From Pseudomonadales bacterium (GTDB lineage Bacteria; Pseudomonadota; Gammaproteobacteria; Pseudomonadales; Azotimanducaceae), in NCBI GenBank assembly GCA_022825925.1, contig JAJDVW010000057.1, forward strand, positions 1 to 54,558: a stretch of DNA of 54,558 nucleotides, read 5' to 3'. Below are positions 16,872 through 26,063 of the stretch, piece by piece; positions within the stretch are counted from its first letter, which is position 1; each line of letters opens with the position of its first letter. The notes beneath the pieces were generated by a model that was not told the DNA's origin, made no database searches, and saw only the letters and a program-made list of their open reading frames with translations. The position numbers were made by a program, and so were the translations under genes.

Positions 16872-18244
16872 GTGCTCTCGCGTCCATGGGTGAGGGGATC
16901 GAGCAGTGCGCGGGCGTCCGCGAGGCCCGGAAGACATTGCACGGCCTCGATGAGTTGCTCCACGCGCCGGCCGGGCGGATAGACGGCGGCGATACAGGAC
17001 GCCACCTTCGCCTCCTGCTCCGCCCGCGGCAGCGGGCATTCGGGCGAGCCGGGCAGTGCGTCGATGCGCACCGTCCTGGAAGTACCGTCACGCAGTCGCG
17101 CCGTCAGTGTCTGCGGCACGAAGGCCGCGGGGTCGGTTACCTCGTTCGGCGTGGCCGTGAAACGGCCGGCCAGCGCGAGGTGTTCCGCGCGGGCGAGTTC
17201 CCCGGCCTCGAAGTGTTCGATGCCGACACGCCCGCAAGCCAGGGCCACCGCGCCGGCGTACCCAAGGCATAGCCGGGCGTAGCTGGGGTCCATGCCGGCG
17301 AGGGCCGGACGCACCACCAGTTGGTGGATGAGGGGCGGTGCCCGCAGGGTCATCTCGGCGAGGTTGTCCGGTGTGACGCCGGCCACGCGCAGACGCAGGA
17401 CGGCCTCGATGCCCCCGTGGGTGGCGCGGCCGGTCGGGTAGGGCTTGTGGCTCAACTCCGTTACGCGCCAGTCGCGGCCGACCCGCGGCGCGGCGTCCGT
17501 CGTGTCGAAGCTGGTCTCGAACAGGGGAAAGTAGCCGTGACGTCCTTCGAGCACATCGTTCGGTGCGGGTATGCCCGCGCCGGCGAGGTCCGCGGCGACG
17601 ACTCCGGCTCGTGCGGCGGCGCCGAGCTGCAGCGGGAGGGTGGGCTTGCCCTCCTCATGGGGCTGCATGGTACCCGCGACGTGCCCCAGAGCGTGGCCGA
17701 AACACCGGCGAATGGCCGGGCCATCGAACTGGCGCAGGACGCCAACGGCCACCGCCGCGCCGAAGACGCCCACGGTCGCCGGGCGGAAGAAGCGCAGCGG
17801 TGCGCGCGCCGCCACGCCGAGGGCGACCGCCACCTCGACACCCAGGGCGAGGGCGAGAATCAGGCGCCGGCCGCCGACGGGCGCACGATCGGTTTCGGCC
17901 AGCGCCGCGGCCGTGACGGCCGTCATGGCATGCGCGACCGCGCCTTCGTGTACGCAATCGAACTCGAGACAGTGTATCTGGCAGGCGTTCACGAACGCCG
18001 CCGTCGCCGGCGGCACGAGCTGCCGGTCGCCGAGAATGCGTGCGGTGCCGCCGGCGCCCCAGGCCAGCGCGGCAATCAGGGTCGCGTCGCGCCAGGGTCC
18101 GGTACGTCCGGCAACGCCTACCGCGAGGGTATCGAGCAGGAACGTCTGCGTCGCCGTCACCGCTTCCGCGGGCAGGTCCTCGAATTCAGTCTCGCTGGCG
18201 ACCGCCGTCAGGCGCCCGAGCAGGTCGTTGGCCGCGGCGCTCAC
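16865..18244 (-). CDS. MmgE/PrpD-family protein
   Basis: 459-aa member of the family that includes 2-methylcitrate dehydratase, cis-aconitate decarboxylase and iminodisuccinate epimerase. Family segments: LLDTLAVGVAGR, ILGDRQLVPPATAAFVNA, CLEFDCVHEGAVAHAM, and the SHKPYPTGRATHGGIEA motif that carries catalytic Lys/His candidates. GTG at 18244 is chosen because the family N-terminus (FEDLPAEAV) sits about 20 residues in. A TTG at 18310 would overlap the CaiB gene by 32 bp. PrpD proteins beside CaiB and MaoC genes are usual in catabolic clusters, where they probably act on a di- or tricarboxylic intermediate. Confidence 0.85.
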   Translation of the reverse strand: MSAAANDLLGRLTAVASETEFEDLPAEAVTATQTFLLDTLAVGVAGRTGPWRDATLIAALAWGAGGTARILGDRQLVPPATAAFVNACQIHCLEFDCVHEGAVAHAMTAVTAAALAETDRAPVGGRRLILALALGVEVAVALGVAARAPLRFFRPATVGVFGAAVAVGVLRQFDGPAIRRCFGHALGHVAGTMQPHEEGKPTLPLQLGAAARAGVVAADLAGAGIPAPNDVLEGRHGYFPLFETSFDTTDAAPRVGRDWRVTELSHKPYPTGRATHGGIEAVLRLRVAGVTPDNLAEMTLRAPPLIHQLVVRPALAGMDPSYARLCLGYAGAVALACGRVGIEHFEAGELARAEHLALAGRFTATPNEVTDPAAFVPQTLTARLRDGTSRTVRIDALPGSPECPLPRAEQEAKVASCIAAVYPPGRRVEQLIEAVQCLPGLADARALLDPLTHGRESTW

Positions 18245-18278
18245 GGGAGCGGGGTCCCGTGCCCGTGTCGTGCCGGCA

Positions 18279-19448
18279 TCAGATGGCGCCGCGCTCGCGC
18301 AGTGCCGCAAGCTCGGCGGGGTCGGTGCCGATGGCCTCGCCGATCTCGACGGAGTGTTCCCCGTAGTCCGGGATGTCGAGACGCGGCTGCGCCGGTTCGT
18401 GGGCGAACTTGATCGGGGGCCCTATGTGCCGGTGGCCCCCCGCGTCGCGCAGCAGCATCCCGCGGTGCAGTGTGTGCGGATCCGCGAAGGCGTCCTTCAG
18501 GGAGCGTACAAACGCCCAGCAGCAGTCCACCGGTGCCAGAAAGCGTTCCCAGTGAGCGCGCGGGCGCTCCGCAAACCGGTCGCGGAGGAAAGAGCGCAAC
18601 GGCTCCTGCTCCGGCCCGGGCTCCAACTCCGCCAATGGCAGCAGGTCCAGCCGGTCGAATGCCGCGAGCAGGTTGCGCGCGAACTTCAGTTCGGAGCCGC
18701 CGAGCACCAGGAAGTGGCCATCGGAGGTTTCGTAGATGCGGTACATCGCGGAGCCGCCGAAAGAGCGCATGTTGACCGGCTGCGGATGCGCGTCCTCGGC
18801 GAACACCGGGCCGGTGACGTTCGGTGTCCAGGCCAGCACGGCGTCGTACATGGCGATGTCGATGTACTCGCCCTCGCCGCTGCTCTCGCGCCGCAGGAGG
18901 GCCATGAGGATCGCCGAGAGCGCTGTCAGGGAAGCAATCGCGTCCGCCGCAGGCATGCCGGGGGCGGCGGGCTTGCCATCCACGAGGCCAAGGTTGAGGG
19001 CCGCTACGCCGGCGAGGGCCTGCACGGTCAGATCATGGGCGGGCTTGTCGCGCAGCGGTCCGTCCTGTCCGAACGCCGAGATCGAGCAGTACACGAGTCG
19101 CCGGTTCCGGGGCGCCAGGGTGGCGTAGTCGATGCCGAGCCGCGCGACGACTCCGGGCCGAAAGGACTCGACCAGCACGTCCGCCGTCTCGGCCAGGCGC
19201 TGAAAGAGCCGGCGTCCAGCGGCGTCCTTGAGATCGATCTTCAGGCTGCGCTTGCCCCGGGCGATGTTGCGGAACCACACCGAGACGTCGTCCGCATCCC
19301 GGTAGCCCACCACGCGCGTGGGCTCGCCCACGCCGTTCGCCGGCTCGACCATGACGACATCCGCGCCGTGGTCCGCGAGCGCCATCGTGAGGTGGGGACC
19401 CGGCAGGAACGCCGACAGGTCGAGTACCCGGATGCCCGCGAGCTTCAT
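18279..19448 (-). CDS. CaiB/BaiF (family III) CoA-transferase, first copy
   Basis: 389-aa enzyme. N-terminus GIRVLDLSAFLPGPHLTMALADHGADVVMVEP; nucleotide/CoA-region NIARGKRSLKIDLKD; LVESFRPGVVARLGIDY; catalytic-Asp region GMPAADAIASLTA. Family III enzymes move CoA between carboxylic acids through an aspartyl-CoA intermediate. 34 bp upstream of the PrpD-like start and 51 bp after the second CaiB. Donor and acceptor acids unknown. Confidence 0.92.
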   Translation of the reverse strand: MKLAGIRVLDLSAFLPGPHLTMALADHGADVVMVEPANGVGEPTRVVGYRDADDVSVWFRNIARGKRSLKIDLKDAAGRRLFQRLAETADVLVESFRPGVVARLGIDYATLAPRNRRLVYCSISAFGQDGPLRDKPAHDLTVQALAGVAALNLGLVDGKPAAPGMPAADAIASLTALSAILMALLRRESSGEGEYIDIAMYDAVLAWTPNVTGPVFAEDAHPQPVNMRSFGGSAMYRIYETSDGHFLVLGGSELKFARNLLAAFDRLDLLPLAELEPGPEQEPLRSFLRDRFAERPRAHWERFLAPVDCCWAFVRSLKDAFADPHTLHRGMLLRDAGGHRHIGPPIKFAHEPAQPRLDIPDYGEHSVEIGEAIGTDPAELAALRERGAI

Positions 19449-19499
19449 GGTCGATCGTCCGGGCTGGCGGGCCGGACCGAGGATCCGGCGGGATACCGC

Positions 19500-20633
19500 T
19501 CAGGGCAGGTCCGCATCGTCTTCTCCGAGCAGGGGCGCGCGCCGGTTGGGCCCCCTGGCGCCGTTCACGCGAATGGGGCTCGACAGCATGGTAAGCCCGC
19601 CCTCCAGGGCGGGATGCTCGACGACGTTCAGCATTCCGACCTCGCGGGCGAAAGGGTTCGCGAGGGCTTGCGCGACATCTTGCACCGGAGCGACGGGCAC
19701 GGTGCCCGCCAGGAGGTCCAGCCAGTGCCGGGTGGTGTGCGTGCACAGCGTGAGGTCGATGTCTTCCTCAAGTTCCTCGCGGTGGGCGAGGCGACCGGCG
19801 GCGTCGCGGTAGCGCGTGTCCGCGACGAGGTCTTCGCGTCCGATGGCGGCGCAGAACGCCTGCCAGAAGCGGGGCGTCTGGCACATGACGAACAGCCACC
19901 CGTCCGACGTGCGAAAGAGCTGGCTCGGCACGATGCTCGGGTGCGAGGACCGCGGCAGGCGCCGTGTCCGGTGATGCTCGTTGAGGAACCAGACCGCCGG
20001 ATAGGAGAGCTGGTGCAGGGCGGTGTCGAAGAGGGCGGTGTCCACGTCGCAGCCCTCGCCGGTTTCCCGCGCGCGCAGCACGGCAGCCAGCAGCCCGCAG
20101 GCGAGCAGCGCGCCGGTCATGTAGTCCACCATGGACAGCCCGAACCGCGCCGGTGGTCCGTCCGGCTCCCCGGTCAGATCTAGGAAGCCGCACTCCGCCT
20201 GCATGAGGTAGTCGTAGCCGGGCCAGCGTTCCCGCGAATTGCCACGCCCATAGGCCGACAGGTGCGCGCACACGATCGACGGTTTCAACTCCGTCAGATC
20301 CGCGTAGCGGATGCCGAGCTTCTCCGGCTGGTCGCCGCGCAGGTTGTTGGCCACGGCGTCGGCGTCCCGCACGAGCCGCTCGAAGCGGGCCCGTCCGTCC
20401 GGGTCGCCGAGGTCGAGCAGGATGCTGCGCTTGCCGCGGTTGAAGGTCTGGTGGAACAGGCTGTCGGCGTCGCCGAGACGATACGGGCCGACCGAGCGGG
20501 AGATGTCGCCGCCACTGCGCGGGTTCTCGACCTTGATCACGTCGGCGCCCAGGTCGGCCAGTAGCTGCGTTCCATAGGGCCCCGCGCCGTAGTGCTCGAC
20601 CGACAGGACCCGCACGCCGCGGAGCAGTTCCAT
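19500..20633 (-). CDS. CaiB/BaiF CoA-transferase, second copy
   Basis: 377-aa family III CoA-transferase: VRVLSVEHYGAGPYGTQLLADLGADVIKVENP, FNRGKRSILLDLGD, VANNLRGDQPEKLGI, catalytic-Asp region GLSMVDYMTGALLACGL. Start ATG overlaps the acyl-CoA dehydrogenase stop (TGATG). It differs clearly from the neighbouring copy, so this is not a recent duplication. Two adjacent, divergent CoA-transferases may act as a heteromeric pair or on successive acids. Confidence 0.92.
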   Translation of the reverse strand: MELLRGVRVLSVEHYGAGPYGTQLLADLGADVIKVENPRSGGDISRSVGPYRLGDADSLFHQTFNRGKRSILLDLGDPDGRARFERLVRDADAVANNLRGDQPEKLGIRYADLTELKPSIVCAHLSAYGRGNSRERWPGYDYLMQAECGFLDLTGEPDGPPARFGLSMVDYMTGALLACGLLAAVLRARETGEGCDVDTALFDTALHQLSYPAVWFLNEHHRTRRLPRSSHPSIVPSQLFRTSDGWLFVMCQTPRFWQAFCAAIGREDLVADTRYRDAAGRLAHREELEEDIDLTLCTHTTRHWLDLLAGTVPVAPVQDVAQALANPFAREVGMLNVVEHPALEGGLTMLSSPIRVNGARGPNRRAPLLGEDDADLP

Positions 20634-21844
20634 CAGACGGGGTTGCGCTCGATGAGCTGGCGGGCGATCACGATCCGCTGCATCTCGTTCGTGCCCTCGC
20701 CGATGCACATCAGGGGCGCCTCGCGATACAGGCGCTCCACCGGGTACTCGCGCGAGTAGCCGTACCCGCCATGGATGCGCATCGCTTCCATCGCGTTCGA
20801 TACGGCGCTCTCGGACGCGAAGTACTTGGCCATCCCCGCCTCCATGTCGCAGCGTTCGCCGGCGTCGTAGGCGCGCGCCGCGTCCTCGGTCAGGAGCTCC
20901 GCCGCACGCGTGCGCGTCGCCATCTCGCCGAGCTTGAGCTGGATGGCCTGGTGCTCGGCGATGGGTTTGCCGAACGTCCTGCGCGTCTGCGCGTATGCGG
21001 TCGCTTCGTCGAGCGCGCGGCGCGCGATGCCGACGGAGCGGGCCGCGACGTTGATGCGGCCGAGTTCGAGGCCACCGACCGCCATGTAGAAGCCATGCCC
21101 CGGCTCGCCGCCGACGAGGTGGCGGCGGGCGTCCAGCGCGTAGTCCTCGAAGATCAGTTCGGCGGAATCGATGCCGTGGTAGCCGAGCTTCTCGAGCCGG
21201 CGCCCGGTACGGAAGCCCGGGTGGGGACGGGCGGTATCGGGGTCCACCTTGGGCGCGATGAACATCGACATCCCACGACGGGGGGGGGCCGCGTCCGGAT
21301 CCGTCTTCACGAGCAGCGCCACGGCGCCGCCCTCGATGCCGTTGCTGATCCAGGTCTTCGTGCCGTCGATGCGGTACGCGTCGCCGTCGGCGACCGCGCG
21401 GGTGCGGATGCCCTGCAGGTCGGTGCCGGCATCCGGTTCGGTGAGCGCGAGCCCGCCGCGGACCTCGCCCGTGACGAATTTCGGCAGCCAGTACTCCCGC
21501 TGCTCCTCGGTGCCATGCTTCTCGACGATCGCCGCCATCATCAGGTGGGAGTTGAAGATCCCCGTGAGCGACATCCACTGCTCCGAGATCAACGCGACGA
21601 TGCGCGCGTAGGTGCTCGCGCGCAGACCCAGCCCGCCGTAGCGCTCCGACACGGTCGCTCCGAACAGGCCGAACTCCTTCATTTGCTCGACCAGGGCGTA
21701 CGGATACACGTCGTCGTGTTCCATCTGCATCACCTGGGGCTTCACCTCCCGCTCCAGCCAGCGCGAAATGACGTCCAGGATGGCCTGCTCGTCGGTCTTC
21801 GAGTAGCTGGCCTCGCGGGCCGGGGCATCGTCGGGGGCCGTCAT
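20633..21844 (-). CDS. Acyl-CoA dehydrogenase
   Basis: 403-aa FAD enzyme with the two family signatures: GGLALTEPDAGTDLQGIRT and the C-terminal QTRRTFGKPIAEHQAIQLKL. The Glu in MCIGEGTNEMQ aligns with the catalytic base region of short/medium-chain members. It introduces an alpha-beta double bond into an acyl-CoA and passes electrons to ETF. ATG at 21844 is favoured by TTGAGG 7 bp upstream; an ATG at 21850 is also possible. The CoA-transferase and MaoC hydratase on either side give a beta-oxidation-like sequence. Confidence 0.92.
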   Translation of the reverse strand: MTAPDDAPAREASYSKTDEQAILDVISRWLEREVKPQVMQMEHDDVYPYALVEQMKEFGLFGATVSERYGGLGLRASTYARIVALISEQWMSLTGIFNSHLMMAAIVEKHGTEEQREYWLPKFVTGEVRGGLALTEPDAGTDLQGIRTRAVADGDAYRIDGTKTWISNGIEGGAVALLVKTDPDAAPPRRGMSMFIAPKVDPDTARPHPGFRTGRRLEKLGYHGIDSAELIFEDYALDARRHLVGGEPGHGFYMAVGGLELGRINVAARSVGIARRALDEATAYAQTRRTFGKPIAEHQAIQLKLGEMATRTRAAELLTEDAARAYDAGERCDMEAGMAKYFASESAVSNAMEAMRIHGGYGYSREYPVERLYREAPLMCIGEGTNEMQRIVIARQLIERNPV

Positions 21845-21853
21845 GCTCATGCC

Positions 21854-22375
21854 TCAATAGCGGTCGATGCGGTCTTCCGTGGCGTGTCCCCGCGCCGGAA
21901 CGAGCACGTTGCGCAGGAAGCTCGCAACCTCGATGCCGTCCTGGTTCACGCCGACCGTGCGCACCGTGACGATCCCCTGCCCGGGCCGGGACTTCGAGGG
22001 TCGCTTGCCAAGGACTTCGGAGTGCGCGTAGAGCGTGTCGCCGGCGAACACCGGCGCGGTGAACCTCACCTCGTCCATGCCGAGGTTCGCGATCGCCTTC
22101 TGACTCACGTCGGTTACGCTCATGCCAATCAGGAGCGCAAGCGTGTACGGGCTGACGACGAGGTTGCGCCCGAACTCCGTGGCCTTGCCGTACTCGCGGT
22201 CGAAGTGCACGGGATGGGTGTTGAGCGTGAGCAGCGTGAACATGTGGTTGTCGTACTCGGTCACGGTCTTGCCGGGGCGGTGCTCGTAGACGTCGCCCAC
22301 CTCGAAATCGTCGTAGTAGCGCCCGAAACACTCGCGGTACCGCTGCGGTCCCACCTGTTTGAAGTTCTGCGTCAT
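21854..22375 (-). CDS. MaoC-family enoyl-CoA hydratase/dehydratase
   Basis: 173-aa hotdog-fold hydratase. RPGKTVTEYDNHMFTLLTLN followed by HPVHFD is the form seen in MaoC proteins related to mesaconyl-CoA/beta-methylmalyl-CoA hydratases, with the catalytic Asp/His in that region. The second half, FTAPVFAGDTLYAHSEV, is also conserved. It would hydrate the enoyl-CoA made by the adjacent dehydrogenase (9-bp gap). GAGGAG lies upstream of the ATG at 22375. Confidence 0.9.
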   Translation of the reverse strand: MTQNFKQVGPQRYRECFGRYYDDFEVGDVYEHRPGKTVTEYDNHMFTLLTLNTHPVHFDREYGKATEFGRNLVVSPYTLALLIGMSVTDVSQKAIANLGMDEVRFTAPVFAGDTLYAHSEVLGKRPSKSRPGQGIVTVRTVGVNQDGIEVASFLRNVLVPARGHATEDRIDRY

Positions 22376-22421
22376 CTGCCCGGTCTCCTCGACGTGTGCC
22401 CCCGGCCTACCCGACCTGGGG

Positions 22422-23327
22422 CTACGGTCCCGGCGGCGGCACGGCGTCCGCCCAGGCGTCGGCGATATCCCTGCGCGTGGCCACCCAGACGTCGTTGCGA
22501 CCGCTCACATGATCCAGGACGCGGCGCAGTGCGCCAGCCCGCCCGGGGCGTCCCACGATGCGCAGGTGCAGCCCCAGCGACATCATCCGCGCGCCCTCGG
22601 TAGCGGCCTCCTCAAGGAGCCATGCGAATGTGTCGATGGCGTAACCCGCCCAATCGGCCGGCGTCAGCGACGGCGCGGTCCACATCTTCATGTCGTTCGA
22701 GTCGAGCGCGTAGGGCATCACGAGGATCGGTCGGCGCGTGCCGTCGCCGCACTCGACGCGTTCCCAGAAGGGCAGGTCGCCGGAGTAGTCGTCCATGTGG
22801 TACTGGAAGCCTTCCTCGGCCAGGAGGCGCCGCGTGCTGTCCGTGTGAAGCAGGCGCGATAGCCAGCCTGTCGGGGCGACGCCGACGCTGGACGCAATGC
22901 TGTCGCGGGCGCGCCGGATGAACTCGCGTTCTTCGGCTTCCTCCATGCGGTACTGGTAGACCCAGCGATAGCCGTGCGCGGCGGTTTCATGGCCTCCCGC
23001 AACGAGGCGCGCCGCCACCTCCGGGCTCCGCTCGAGCGCCAGGGCCGCCGCCGTCGCGGTCACGGGGAGGCCGCGTTCCTCGATGAGTCGGAAGACCCTG
23101 TGCGCGCCCGCGCCTATGCCGTAGCGGTAGTTGGACTCGTTGCCGTGCACGCGCACCTGACGGCGCGGAACGGCGCCGAGTTCGTCCACCGGTTCCGGGC
23201 GCGGGTCACCGTCCAGGACGTTCATCTCCGCGCCCTCCTCGACGTTCACCACGATCGAGAGCGCCAGACGCGCGCCGTTGGGCCACGTGAAGTCGGCGGG
23301 GAGGCCGTGCGCCGGGTCGAGGGACAT
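22422..23327 (-). CDS. Polysaccharide-deacetylase-family hydrolase, PuuE/cyclic-imidase-like (1)
   Basis: 301-aa CE4-fold protein of the branch that includes PuuE allantoinase and cyclic imide hydrolase rather than chitin deacetylases. Evidence is the NVEEGAEMNVLDGD opening, GHETAAHGYRWVYQYRM (the His motif) and FQYHMDDYSGDLPFW, a total length near 300, and no signal peptide. Cytoplasmic hydrolysis of a cyclic amide/imide or N-acyl bond is the likely role. First gene of the long minus operon (23.3 to 13.7 kb), with operator copy 23404-23419 starting 77 bp upstream. Two further members occur at 41979 and 42905. Confidence 0.87.
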   Translation of the reverse strand: MSLDPAHGLPADFTWPNGARLALSIVVNVEEGAEMNVLDGDPRPEPVDELGAVPRRQVRVHGNESNYRYGIGAGAHRVFRLIEERGLPVTATAAALALERSPEVAARLVAGGHETAAHGYRWVYQYRMEEAEEREFIRRARDSIASSVGVAPTGWLSRLLHTDSTRRLLAEEGFQYHMDDYSGDLPFWERVECGDGTRRPILVMPYALDSNDMKMWTAPSLTPADWAGYAIDTFAWLLEEAATEGARMMSLGLHLRIVGRPGRAGALRRVLDHVSGRNDVWVATRRDIADAWADAVPPPGP

Positions 23328-23403
23328 CACGCATCGCCCCGGCGTCCGACAACCGGGACGCCGGTGGCGCTAGCGGAGATGGTCGCCGAGGTTCCAATAC
23401 ACA

Positions 23404-23419
23404 TATTGATATGATAATA
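23404..23419. promoter_or_regulatory. Operator-like site a
   Basis: TATTGATATGATAATA, in the divergent promoter between the deacetylase-like operon (minus) and the methyltransferase operon (plus). 14 of 16 bases equal site d and 14 of 16 equal the reverse complement of site f. It contains a TATGAT hexamer that could be a -10 element. See the regulon finding. Confidence 0.65.
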
Positions 23420-23529
23420 CGTCATTTGGCGTTGCCGGCAAGATCGGACGCGCCGGTGATACGCTCGCCCGATGGGACTTGCGTCCACTATCGGTGCGGT
23501 CCCGGGAGCGACGCTGCCCGAGGAGCGGG

Positions 23530-24765
23530 ATGCGGAAGATGGCGGAAAGCGGCGTGGAAGCAACGGGGAGCGTAGCGTACGACGGCCCACCGGACTACCG
23601 CACCGTGGGCCGGCACGATCTGCTTCCCGAGACCACGCACGACCAGACGGAGCGCTACAACTTCCTGGCGCAGTTGAACCGGCACCTCGCGGCACGGATC
23701 CTGCCGGGCATAGAAAACGCGTACCTGGCGGAGATGCTGCCCGAGTTCCGGCGGCGTCACGGGCGCGCCCCTGCTGACCGTCGCGAGGTGCGGCGGACTC
23801 TCGATGCCCACCCGCTCTACCGCACCTGGAGCGCGCTACGGCGAGACACCATGGAGCAGCGCCAGCAGGCGGGCCTGTCGGTGGTGTTGCCGCAACTGAC
23901 GGAGCTCGTCGAGCGGGCCGCCGATCCGGCTGCCGGAGTGCGGCTCGAGTTGGACCCGACTGTGCGCCCGCCTGGCTATCTCACGGCCGTGGACCACCAC
24001 TGCATGCCCGGCAGTTACTACACCGAACGGATCGCGAAGGACGTGAGCGGCGCAGCGAGCTACGACTCCGGCCTGTTCGTGACCACCGCCGGCCTGCTCG
24101 GCCGTTTCGCGGACGGCGGTGGCCGCGGCATGGTCGCCTTCATCCGCGGACTGCGGCCCGGGTTCGCGCCGCGCCGCATCCTTGACCTGGGCTGCGGGCT
24201 CGGACACAACGTGCTGCCCGTCGCCGCGGCGTTTCCGCACGCGGAAGTGACCGCGGTGGACGTGGCGGCGCCGATGCTGCGCTACGGCGCCGCGCGCGCT
24301 GCCAGTCTTGGCGTCACGAACGTCGAGTTCGTGCAGGCGGATGCGGCGGACCTCGCACGTTTCCGAGACGGCAGCTTCGACTGGGTCCAGAGCATCATGT
24401 TCCTGCACGAAACGTCGCGCTCCGCCCTCAGGCGCATCATGGCGGAGAGTCGTCGCCTCGTGGCGCCGGGCGGACTAGTGACGCACGTCGAACAGCCCCG
24501 CTACGACAGCGCGATGCCAGTCTTCGAGCAGGCCATGCGCGACTGGGACGCCCTGTACAACAACGAGCCTTTCTGGACCAAGCTCCACGACATAGACCTC
24601 GACGAGCTGCTCGTAACCGCAGGGTTCGATCATCACGGTCTCATTCACGGCGGGGTCTACGCGATCGCGGACACGGAGGGGTTTCCCGACGCCGCGAGCC
24701 AGGCCGTCGAGGATTACGGACGCAAACCGGCCTGGCGCATCACCGGTGCCGAAGTGCCGGTCTGA
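23530..24765 (+). CDS. SAM-dependent methyltransferase with N-terminal extension
   Basis: 411-aa protein. The C-terminal half holds the SAM fold: ILDLGCGLGHNVLPVAAAFP (motif I), VTAVDVAAPMLRYGAA, DAADLARFRDGSFDWV and LVAPGGLVTHVE. The N-terminal about 200 residues (TERYNFLAQLNRHLAARI and RPPGYLTAVDHHCMPGSYY) are an extra domain seen in a poorly characterised methyltransferase group. ATG at 23530 with AGGAG upstream. It opens a four-gene plus-strand operon (with 24784, 25167, 26060) facing the deacetylase operon across operator a. Confidence 0.85.
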   Translation: MRKMAESGVEATGSVAYDGPPDYRTVGRHDLLPETTHDQTERYNFLAQLNRHLAARILPGIENAYLAEMLPEFRRRHGRAPADRREVRRTLDAHPLYRTWSALRRDTMEQRQQAGLSVVLPQLTELVERAADPAAGVRLELDPTVRPPGYLTAVDHHCMPGSYYTERIAKDVSGAASYDSGLFVTTAGLLGRFADGGGRGMVAFIRGLRPGFAPRRILDLGCGLGHNVLPVAAAFPHAEVTAVDVAAPMLRYGAARAASLGVTNVEFVQADAADLARFRDGSFDWVQSIMFLHETSRSALRRIMAESRRLVAPGGLVTHVEQPRYDSAMPVFEQAMRDWDALYNNEPFWTKLHDIDLDELLVTAGFDHHGLIHGGVYAIADTEGFPDAASQAVEDYGRKPAWRITGAEVPV

Positions 24766-24783
24766 CGCGCGGCGAGCGGCGCA

Positions 24784-25170
24784 ATGAGCGACGACCAGAC
24801 GCCCGACGCAGAGGGTCCGCTGGATGTCCTGCGACTGGCTGGTGCCAAGGCACGCGGCAAGCGGCCGTACTTCTTCGACGACCCGGACGTGGAGCGGGTG
24901 CTATCGATCACCATGGCGGTGGCCGGCGAACTCGCGGTGCTGCGCCAGCGCCTCGACACCATCGAGGAGCTGCTCGAGACCCGGGGCAGGGTGACGCGGG
25001 CTGACATCGAGGCGTTCGAGCCGGATCCAGGGCACGCCGAGCGGCGCGGCCGCTGGTTCCAGGAGTACATCGCGCGAATCCTGCGCATCGTGCAGCAGGA
25101 GGCGGAAGCGCGGGCCGGGCCGGAGGAGCCCACCTCGGAGGAAGCGGGCGCTCGGTTGGGCGGCAAATGA
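24784..25170 (+). CDS. Small soluble hypothetical protein
   Basis: 128-aa acidic protein, MSDDQTPDAEGPLDVLRLAG, with two amphipathic helical stretches (VERVLSITMAVAGELAVLRQRLDTIEELLETRG and WFQEYIARILRIVQQ read as helices in the middle and near the end). No known domain. 18 bp after the methyltransferase and overlapping the VOC gene by 4 bp (ATGA), so it is co-translated with pathway enzymes. It may be a small subunit of one of them, which is inference from position only. Confidence 0.65.
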   Translation: MSDDQTPDAEGPLDVLRLAGAKARGKRPYFFDDPDVERVLSITMAVAGELAVLRQRLDTIEELLETRGRVTRADIEAFEPDPGHAERRGRWFQEYIARILRIVQQEAEARAGPEEPTSEEAGARLGGK

Positions 25171-26063
25171 CGGGCGCAACGCCGCTGCGCGCCGGTACGG
25201 TCTGCGTCGCGGATCTCGCCGCGAGCAGACGCGCGTACGAGGACGCGATCGAGTACCGCACGGTCGAGACCGGAGCGGTGTCGCGCGAGCTCGCGATGGC
25301 GTGGCGAGCACCGGCGGCGGCGGACGCAGCCTATGCGCTGCTGCAGCCGCCCTCCGGCGCCGCGACCTACCTGAGGTTGGTGGAAGCCGCGCCACTCGGT
25401 GCATTCGAGCCCCTCGTGAGTTACGGGTGGGCGGCGCTCGAGTTTTGCGTGCGGGACGTTGCGGCGGTTGCGGAGCGGCTCATCGATGCGCCGTTCGAGA
25501 TCGTGGGCCCGCCGCGCCGACTGGATGGCATGGCCGCGCTTTGCGCGATGCAGGTGCGGGGTGTGGACGGCGAGATTTGCTACTTCACGCAGATCGACGC
25601 GGATCCGCCGGGCTTCACGCTGCCCCGCGCACGCTGTTTCGTCGACCGGCTCTTCATTCACGTGCTCGCGGCGAGCGACATGGCCGCCGCGCAGCGCTGG
25701 ATCGCGCGTCACCTCGGCTGCACGGTCGGCGTGGAGCGGATGGAAATGGCCTACACGATGTTGGCCAGGGCTTTCGGGTTTTCCCCGGATGCACGCTTCA
25801 CGATCTCGACGCTGGGCCGCGGTGACGAGGTGTGCCTGCAGGTGGACCAGATGCCGGCCGCGGCAGTGCCACGCCCCAGGCATCCCGGGATGTTGCCGCC
25901 GGGCATCGCGATGACGACGATCTCGGTACCGGATATCAATCCGGTGGCGGATTCGCGTGCGACACCGGCGACCGTCCACGCGGGCGCGGTCTACGCCGGG
26001 CGCCGTAGCGTCACGCTTGCCGGCCCCGACGGAACGCTCTTCGAACTGGTGGAGGAAGGATGA
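25167..26063 (+). CDS. VOC-superfamily (glyoxalase/dioxygenase-fold) protein, two modules
   Basis: 298-aa protein with two vicinal-oxygen-chelate-like modules. The first (LRAGTVCVADLAASRRAYED) and second (VDRLFIHVLAASDMAAAQRW) each start with the family strand, and the C-terminus ends VTLAGPDGTLFELVEEG with the metal-ligand Glu. Relatives are lyases, isomerases, epimerases or dioxygenases. Overlaps both neighbours by 4 bp. Probable role is rearrangement or ring cleavage of a pathway intermediate; the metal ligands are not all identifiable. Confidence 0.75.
   Translation: MTGATPLRAGTVCVADLAASRRAYEDAIEYRTVETGAVSRELAMAWRAPAAADAAYALLQPPSGAATYLRLVEAAPLGAFEPLVSYGWAALEFCVRDVAAVAERLIDAPFEIVGPPRRLDGMAALCAMQVRGVDGEICYFTQIDADPPGFTLPRARCFVDRLFIHVLAASDMAAAQRWIARHLGCTVGVERMEMAYTMLARAFGFSPDARFTISTLGRGDEVCLQVDQMPAAAVPRPRHPGMLPPGIAMTTISVPDINPVADSRATPATVHAGAVYAGRRSVTLAGPDGTLFELVEEG

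Noticed and set aside
17571..20183. Very long plus-strand open frame opposite the PrpD and CaiB genes
   Set aside because: High-GC antisense shadow: Arg/Pro/Ala-rich, no family similarity, fully opposite well-recognised genes.
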